Of a stretch of DNA of 64,000 nt, positions 59,445 to 64,000 are shown one piece after another. Origin of the DNA: Melioribacteraceae bacterium 4301-Me (GTDB lineage Bacteria; Bacteroidota; Ignavibacteria; Ignavibacteriales; Melioribacteraceae); the NCBI GenBank assembly GCA_041538185.1, contig JBGORM010000001.1:496001-560000 (forward strand). Reading direction: 5' to 3'. The notes beneath the pieces are model-generated. The model did not search any database. It saw only the letters and a list, made by a program, of their open reading frames with translations, and was not told the DNA's origin. Position 1 is the first letter of the stretch; each line of letters starts with the position of its first letter. A program made the position numbers and the translations under genes.

Positions 59445-61055
59445 ATGAATTTTAGAGATAAAATTTTTCCTTACATCTTATCAATAATTGTAGGCGTCTA
59501 CATAGGATATCAGTTGAACTATTTTACCAACAACAAAATTGATAAACAAGCTGAAAAATTCTATGATGTATTAGAATACACTAAAAAATATTATGTTAAT
59601 TCTATTGATACGAAAGAGCTGGTGGAGGACGCAATTAAAGGGATGTTTGATAAATTAGACCCGCATACAATTTATCTTTCACCTACAGAAGAACGACAAT
59701 CAGAAGAAGAATTTAAAGGAAATTTTTATGGGATTGGAATTGAATTCCAAATCATTAATGACTCAATTACGGTTGTAACTCCTATAAACGGAGGTCCAAG
59801 TGAACAGGTAGGTATTTTACCCGGCGACCGAATTGTAAAAATAAATGACAAAAGTTCAGTTGGACTTAGTAACGAGGAGGTAATTAGAACATTAAGAGGA
59901 GAAAAAGGCACCCAGGTAAAATTAACAGTTTACAGACCATACACAAAAAAAATAATTGACTTTAATCTTACTAGAGCCGAAATTGCTATAAATTCTGTTG
60001 ACTCTGCATTTATGTATGATAACTCCACGGGCTATATTAATCTAATTAGATTTTCCGCAACAACTACCGAAGAAATGGAGAAAGCATTAAAAAGTCTCTC
60101 TGAAAAAGGAATGAAAAGATTAATCTTAGACCTTAGAAACAACCCTGGTGGTTATTTAGATCAAGCTTATCAAGTAGCTGATTTTTTTATTGATGATCAT
60201 AAATTAATAGTATCAACCAAAGGAAGACTTAATGAATTTAATGAAGATTTTATAGCACAAAAATCATATCCTTATGAAAAAATACCCATTGTAGTTCTTG
60301 TTAACAAAGGTACAGCATCTGCAAGTGAAATTGTGGCAGGTGCTATTCAAGATTGGGATAGAGGATTGATTGTTGGAGAAACAACGTTTGGCAAGGGGTT
60401 AGTACAAAAACCAATTATATTAAATGATAGTTCTGCAATTAGGATTACTGTTGCTAAATACTTTACGCCAAGCGGAAGAGAAATCCAAAGAAATTATGAC
60501 AATAAAAAACTATATTACAAAGAACCAATAAACAGACCAGAAATAAATAGTGATAATTGGCAACATAACCTTGAAAAAGATTCCAGTAAAAATATTTACA
60601 AAACTATAAGTGGGCGACAAATTTTTGGCGGTGGTGGTATTACGCCAGATTATTTAGTTGAACCTACAAAATTTTCTAATTTGGAAACACAAATTAGGCA
60701 AGCTAATGCTTTTTATTTGTTTGTTAGAAATTACATGGATAAAAATGGTGCTAAATTAAAAACGGAATACAGCGACTTAAATTTTTTCTTGAAAAAGTTT
60801 TACTTTACCGCTGCCGAGCTTAATGAGTTTGTAAAGTATTTAGGCAAATTAAAAATTAAGGTCAACAAACCGCAATTTGAACAAGAAGAAAAACAAATTG
60901 GAACTATTCTTAAAGCCTATGTTGCCCGTGAACTCTGGAAAAACTTAGGATGGTATTCAGTTGTTTTGCCTAACGATTTACAATTTGTTAAGGCTTATAG
61001 TCTTTTAAATAAAGCTGAGGCTATACTTAAGACAAATCAGAACAATAAATTTTAG
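59445..61055 (+). CDS. C-terminal processing peptidase (S41, CtpA/Prc-like)
   Basis: A 536-residue protease. An N-terminal membrane helix (FPYILSIIVGVYIGY) anchors it in the inner membrane. A PDZ domain (about 90-175, with NFYGIGIEFQI, GPSEQVGILPGDRIVKIN and GEKGTQVKLTVYRP) precedes the S41 catalytic core: LRNNPGGYLDQAYQVADFF, the Ser in KGTASASEIVAGA, and the Lys in GETTFGKGLVQ. A C-terminal extension of about 150 residues has no motif I can name. Such enzymes trim periplasmic proteins at their C-termini. It follows lysS by 17 bases. Confidence 0.94.
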   Translation: MNFRDKIFPYILSIIVGVYIGYQLNYFTNNKIDKQAEKFYDVLEYTKKYYVNSIDTKELVEDAIKGMFDKLDPHTIYLSPTEERQSEEEFKGNFYGIGIEFQIINDSITVVTPINGGPSEQVGILPGDRIVKINDKSSVGLSNEEVIRTLRGEKGTQVKLTVYRPYTKKIIDFNLTRAEIAINSVDSAFMYDNSTGYINLIRFSATTTEEMEKALKSLSEKGMKRLILDLRNNPGGYLDQAYQVADFFIDDHKLIVSTKGRLNEFNEDFIAQKSYPYEKIPIVVLVNKGTASASEIVAGAIQDWDRGLIVGETTFGKGLVQKPIILNDSSAIRITVAKYFTPSGREIQRNYDNKKLYYKEPINRPEINSDNWQHNLEKDSSKNIYKTISGRQIFGGGGITPDYLVEPTKFSNLETQIRQANAFYLFVRNYMDKNGAKLKTEYSDLNFFLKKFYFTAAELNEFVKYLGKLKIKVNKPQFEQEEKQIGTILKAYVARELWKNLGWYSVVLPNDLQFVKAYSLLNKAEAILKTNQNNKF

Positions 61056-61070
61056 TTAACTATAACTCAT

Positions 61071-61613
61071 ATGAATGAAGTAAAATTATTTCCTTACAAA
61101 AGCATAATGCCTCAAATTCATCCATCTGTTTTTTTAGCGAGTGGCGTAAAGATTATTGGAGATGTAAAAATAGAAGAGAACTCTAGTATTTGGTATAATA
61201 CTGTTATAAGGGGAGATGTGCATTATATTAAAATTGGGAAAAGTACCAATATACAAGACATGTGCATGCTGCATGTAACCAATGATAAATTTCCATTAAT
61301 TATAGGAAATAATATTACCGTTGGTCATTCAGTAACACTGCATGGCTGTGTGTTAAACGATAATTGTCTAATAGGAATGGGTTCGGTGGTATTAGATGGT
61401 GCAATTGTAGAAAAAAATTCGATTGTGGCTGCTGGTGCAGTGGTTCGTCCAGGTTTTATTGTGCCATCTGGAAAATTAGTTGCCGGTGTTCCTGCAAAAA
61501 TAGTTAGAGAATTATCACATAGTGAGATAGAAGAAATAATCGCTTCTGCTAAAAGATATGTTGAATATGCAAGTATAACAAAGAATTCACTTTTACATAA
61601 AAGCGATAACTGA
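61071..61613 (+). CDS. Gamma-class carbonic anhydrase-like hexapeptide protein
   Basis: A 180-residue left-handed beta-helix of the YrdA/CaiE type. The hexapeptide pattern runs through SSIWYNTVIRGDVHYIKIG and NCLIGMGSVVLDGAIVEKNSIVAAGAVV. The zinc ligands of gamma carbonic anhydrases correspond to the His in MLHVTN and the two in VGHSVTLHGC. Whether the enzyme hydrates CO2 is uncertain, since many homologues do not. Its stop overlaps the start of the next gene by one base (TGATG). Confidence 0.9.
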   Translation: MNEVKLFPYKSIMPQIHPSVFLASGVKIIGDVKIEENSSIWYNTVIRGDVHYIKIGKSTNIQDMCMLHVTNDKFPLIIGNNITVGHSVTLHGCVLNDNCLIGMGSVVLDGAIVEKNSIVAAGAVVRPGFIVPSGKLVAGVPAKIVRELSHSEIEEIIASAKRYVEYASITKNSLLHKSDN

Positions 61614-62476
61614 TGAAAATAAAATTTTGGGGTACAAGAGGCTCTATACCAATTCCTGGTATAAATACCTTAGAGTTTGGTGGTAATACTCCATGTGTGC
61701 AAATTACAGATGAAAATGGTAAAGCTTTAATATTAGATGCAGGCACAGGTATAAGAGAATTAGGTAAACAAATTATATCACAGAATTCACTGTTCAAAAT
61801 TAATTTATTGGTTTCACATTCACACTGGGACCATATTCAAGGCTTGCCATTTTTTGAACCATTGTACCATAAAGAATATGAAATCAATATATACTCGTAT
61901 GCACATCAGGGAATTGAAGGGTTTGAAATATTCGAGGCGCAGTGGCATCCGCTTTTTTTCCCAGTTAAAAAAGATGTTCTTAAAGCTACTATTAAATACA
62001 ATGCAATTGTGGAGGATATGAAATACAACATCGGCGGATTTTTAGTTTCTACAAAAAAAATGAATCATAGCAAAGGAACTCTCGGCTTTCGGATTCATTC
62101 TGTTAAAGATATTGTTTATATGACTGACAACGAGCTGATCTTTGACACTGAGAGTCCGTTCAGTATGAAAAACATTTTTGATAAAAATAAAGAATTAGTA
62201 GAGTTTTGCAGAGGCTGCGACTATTTAATTCATGATTCAATGTATTCACTTAAAGATAATATAAGTAAAATAGGATGGGGACATTCAAACAATATTTCGG
62301 TGCTTCAGTTTGCTGAAATTGCGGAAGTAAAAAATCTTATTTTATTTCATTATGATCCTGATTATTCCGACAAAGATTTGAATAAATTAATTAATGAATC
62401 TAATAATTATATTCGTCATCTAAATTATAAAATTAATTGTGTTGCTAGTAAAGAAGGATTAGAAATTACTTTATAA
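61613..62476 (+). CDS. MBL-fold metallohydrolase (PhnP/phosphodiesterase-like)
   Basis: A 287-residue MBL protein. It opens with KFWGTRGSIPIPG and has the metal motif SHSHWDHIQGLPFF near residue 68, further ligands around YLIHDSMYS and GWGHSNN, and NHSKGTLGFRIHS in between. This pattern matches the MBL subgroup that includes phosphodiesterases such as PhnP and cyclic-nucleotide phosphodiesterases, but the substrate is not determined. It belongs to the compact group 61-63 kb with the gamma carbonic anhydrase-like gene upstream and ybeY downstream. Confidence 0.85.
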   Translation: MKIKFWGTRGSIPIPGINTLEFGGNTPCVQITDENGKALILDAGTGIRELGKQIISQNSLFKINLLVSHSHWDHIQGLPFFEPLYHKEYEINIYSYAHQGIEGFEIFEAQWHPLFFPVKKDVLKATIKYNAIVEDMKYNIGGFLVSTKKMNHSKGTLGFRIHSVKDIVYMTDNELIFDTESPFSMKNIFDKNKELVEFCRGCDYLIHDSMYSLKDNISKIGWGHSNNISVLQFAEIAEVKNLILFHYDPDYSDKDLNKLINESNNYIRHLNYKINCVASKEGLEITL

Positions 62477-62491
62477 CAAACTTCTGATATT

Positions 62492-62941
62492 ATGATTAAA
62501 GGCTTATCTGTTTATGCAGAAAAACAATACAAAATTAACAAATCCAACATCCATCTATTGATAGGTCGATTAAAAATCCATCTTAATTTTTTCATTAGTT
62601 ATTTATCTATAAATTTTGTAAATAACGAACAAATACTTGCTATCAATAAAAAGTTTTTAGGTCATAATTATTTTACTGATGTTATAACCTTTAATTATTC
62701 TAAAGAAAGTAATAATTTTGACGGCGAAATTTTAATAAGTATTGATGAAGCTAAAAAAAATGCTAAAAAATATAAAGTTGACTTAAATGAAGAGATTGCA
62801 AGATTAATTATTCACGGAGTTTTACATTTGTTAGGTTTTGACGACCAAAATAGTAAAAAGAGAATCATCATGAAGTCTTATGAAGATAAATTAATAAATA
62901 TCAATAAAAAATATTTACAAAATTTAATTGAAACAGAATGA
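62492..62941 (+). CDS. ybeY: Endoribonuclease YbeY (rRNA maturation factor)
   Basis: A 149-residue YbeY, needed for 16S rRNA 3'-end maturation and ribosome quality control. The metal site is HGVLHLLGFDD near residue 108: the first two His ligands are present, while the third position of HxxxHxxxxxH reads Asp instead of His. NKKFLGHNYFTDVITFNYS and DGEILISIDEA upstream are diagnostic. Substitution of the third His occurs in other Bacteroidota-like YbeY proteins. The ATG lies 15 bases after the MBL gene, and the stop overlaps the next gene by 4 bases. Confidence 0.92.
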   Translation: MIKGLSVYAEKQYKINKSNIHLLIGRLKIHLNFFISYLSINFVNNEQILAINKKFLGHNYFTDVITFNYSKESNNFDGEILISIDEAKKNAKKYKVDLNEEIARLIIHGVLHLLGFDDQNSKKRIIMKSYEDKLININKKYLQNLIETE

Positions 62942-63396
62942 CATCGAAAATTGTTGAAGTGCTAACAAAAATTTTAGAAGGATTAAATAATAATTACTCT
63001 TTGGAAGAGGTGAATAAAATTCTTTTAAAAGAAAAGAAATTTGATCAAAAGACTGTGAGTGTTGCTTTTAGCCTGATATTCGATAAAGTGCTAACAAAAA
63101 AGACATTTGAAAATAAAGCAAAAAATAAGAGAAGCGAGGACTTGAGGATATTAAGTGAAGAAGAAAGGGAAATTTTAGGACTCGAAAATTATAATTACTT
63201 GCTCCATTTAATAAACGTTGGCTTAATTGATTCTAAAAATGTCGAGACAATTTTAGAGCAAGTAATGATGTTCCCAGAAACACAGATTACTAAAAGTGAG
63301 ATCAATTGGATAATACTTTTGTCTCTTGTTGACTTTAATTCTGAAATACTACCAGGTAGCAGGGTGCTATTGTATTCTTCCGATACTATTAATTAA
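62938..63396 (+). CDS. Smg/DUF494-family protein
   Basis: A 152-residue mostly helical protein. The pattern of an N-terminal segment IVEVLTKILEGLNNNYSLEE, the middle RILSEEEREILGLENYNYLLHLINVGLID and the end EINWIILLSLV matches Smg (DUF494), a family of unknown function. In Enterobacteria smg lies next to topA. The same order is seen here, with topA starting 11 bases downstream, which supports the assignment. The ATG overlaps the ybeY stop by 4 bases. No catalytic residues are evident. Confidence 0.8.
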   Translation: MTSKIVEVLTKILEGLNNNYSLEEVNKILLKEKKFDQKTVSVAFSLIFDKVLTKKTFENKAKNKRSEDLRILSEEEREILGLENYNYLLHLINVGLIDSKNVETILEQVMMFPETQITKSEINWIILLSLVDFNSEILPGSRVLLYSSDTIN

Positions 63397-63407
63397 AAGG
63401 ATTGTTT

Positions 63408-64000
63408 ATGAACAAAAATTTGATTTTGGTGGAATCTCCATCTAAAGCTAAGACTATCAACAAATATTTAGGTAAAGACTTTATTGTCGAAGCAACAGTC
63501 GGCCATTTAAAGAATCTTCCTAAAACAAAATTAGGTGTGGATATTGAGAATGGGTTTCGTCCATCATTATTGAACATACGGGGCAAAGGAGATATTATAA
63601 AAAAAATAAAAGAACTCGCATCTAAATCAAATACTGTATTTATAGCAACTGACCCTGATAGGGAAGGGGAGGCAATAGCTCAAGATATTGCCGATTTAAT
63701 TAATGGCAAGACAAATGCGAAAATTAAGAGGGTATTATTTAACGAAATAACCAAACATTCCGTTAAAGCTGCTATTGAGAATCCGAAAGAAATTAATATT
63801 AATCTTGTTAATTCTCAACGCGCACGACGCGTAATGGACCGTATAATTGGCTATAAAATTAGTCCTTTCCTTTGGAAAGCTGTTGTAGATAGTGGTTCAC
63901 TCTCGGCCGGTAGAGTGCAATCGGTTGCACTTAGGCTTGTTTGTGAACGCGAAGAGGAGATTGAGAAGTTCGTACCTACCGAATATTGGAATCTTATTGC
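63408..64000 (+). CDS. topA: DNA topoisomerase I, N-terminal part (continues beyond the window)
   Basis: The visible 197 codons are the N-terminus of type IA topoisomerase, which relaxes negative supercoils. The Toprim start is NLILVESPSKAKTINKYLG, followed by ATVGHLKNLP, FIATDPDREGEAIAQDIA (metal-binding acidic residues), INLVNSQRARRVMDRIIGYKISPFLW and SAGRVQSVALRLVC. The catalytic Tyr lies past the window end. The ATG is preceded by AAAGGATTG. It is in the same direction as Smg/DUF494 and likely in its operon. Confidence 0.97.
   Translation, partial: MNKNLILVESPSKAKTINKYLGKDFIVEATVGHLKNLPKTKLGVDIENGFRPSLLNIRGKGDIIKKIKELASKSNTVFIATDPDREGEAIAQDIADLINGKTNAKIKRVLFNEITKHSVKAAIENPKEININLVNSQRARRVMDRIIGYKISPFLWKAVVDSGSLSAGRVQSVALRLVCEREEEIEKFVPTEYWNLI

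Noticed and set aside
1..64000. tRNA, rRNA, CRISPR array, prophage or insertion sequence
   Set aside because: I scanned the intergenic gaps by eye and saw no cloverleaf or TTC-loop-like pattern, no regularly spaced direct repeats, and no transposase, integrase or phage structural genes. A tRNA scan would confirm this.

Overview
The window is a gene-dense, AT-rich stretch of bacterial chromosome (roughly one third G+C by eye). Several traits point to the Bacteroidota/Chlorobiota/Ignavibacteriota part of the FCB group, with an Ignavibacteria-like bacterium as my best guess. These traits are a TonB receptor with an N-terminal carboxypeptidase-regulatory-like domain, signal peptides ending in LFAQ-type sites, ExbB-ExbD-ExbD, a bifunctional phosphoglucose/phosphomannose isomerase, MutS2, a type 2 IPP isomerase, promoter-like TAnnTTTG boxes, and many TTG/GTG starts behind good Shine-Dalgarno sites. 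The placement is inferred from gene content, not from a database search. I see no rRNA, tRNA, CRISPR array, prophage, insertion sequence or toxin-antitoxin locus.

Layout. 1-7.8 kb: the tail of a large beta-barrel-like exported protein, a Nudix hydrolase, then a run of PfkB kinase, MtnA, RecO and an HtrA protease closed by a strong terminator, then chorismate synthase and an MBL hydrolase. 7.8-13.8 kb: a motif-poor ABC permease/ATPase pair without a binding protein, an acyl-CoA carboxyltransferase, and a LysM-rich lytic transglycosylase lipoprotein. 13.8-18.5 kb: a TPP riboswitch with its own terminator controls a TonB receptor, thiamine pyrophosphokinase and a sodium:solute symporter, forming a complete predicted thiamine salvage route. 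18.5-21.7 kb (minus strand): smpB, tyrS, pyruvoyl-dependent arginine decarboxylase and TerC. 21.8-23.5 kb: a methyltransferase and a secreted protein, followed by the only long non-coding stretch, which is packed with short palindromes. 23.9-33.7 kb: a tightly packed run of type 2 IPP isomerase, polyprenyl synthase, HPr, enzyme I, sugar-phosphate isomerase, a metalloprotease/TolB/Omp85 fusion, a propeller lipoprotein and a PEGA protein.

33.7-40.3 kb: polA (minus strand), an exported endonuclease/phosphatase, a short-chain dehydrogenase, and ExbB-ExbD-ExbD closed by a terminator. 40.3-45.7 kb: YqeY, CvpA, MutS2, and the biotin carboxylase and biotin carrier that probably work with the carboxyltransferase 33 kb upstream. 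45.7-52.6 kb: a FadL-like porin, a SPOR lipoprotein, SSB, a CBS/CorC membrane protein, an MCE protein with a small membrane partner, AcpS and MnmA. 52.6-64 kb: an HNH protein whose conserved N-terminus lacks a normal start codon, TrpS, ScpA, ScpB, a pseudouridine synthase, PBP4, LysS, an S41 protease, a gamma-carbonic anhydrase, an MBL hydrolase, YbeY, Smg/DUF494 and the start of topA.

Most of the window is housekeeping. I found no convincing wholly new system. The parts most worth a second look are the riboswitch-controlled thiamine uptake operon with its SSS-family transporter, the motif-poor ABC pair, the protease-propeller-Omp85 fusion with its two envelope neighbours, the kinase-MtnA tandem, and the palindrome cluster.
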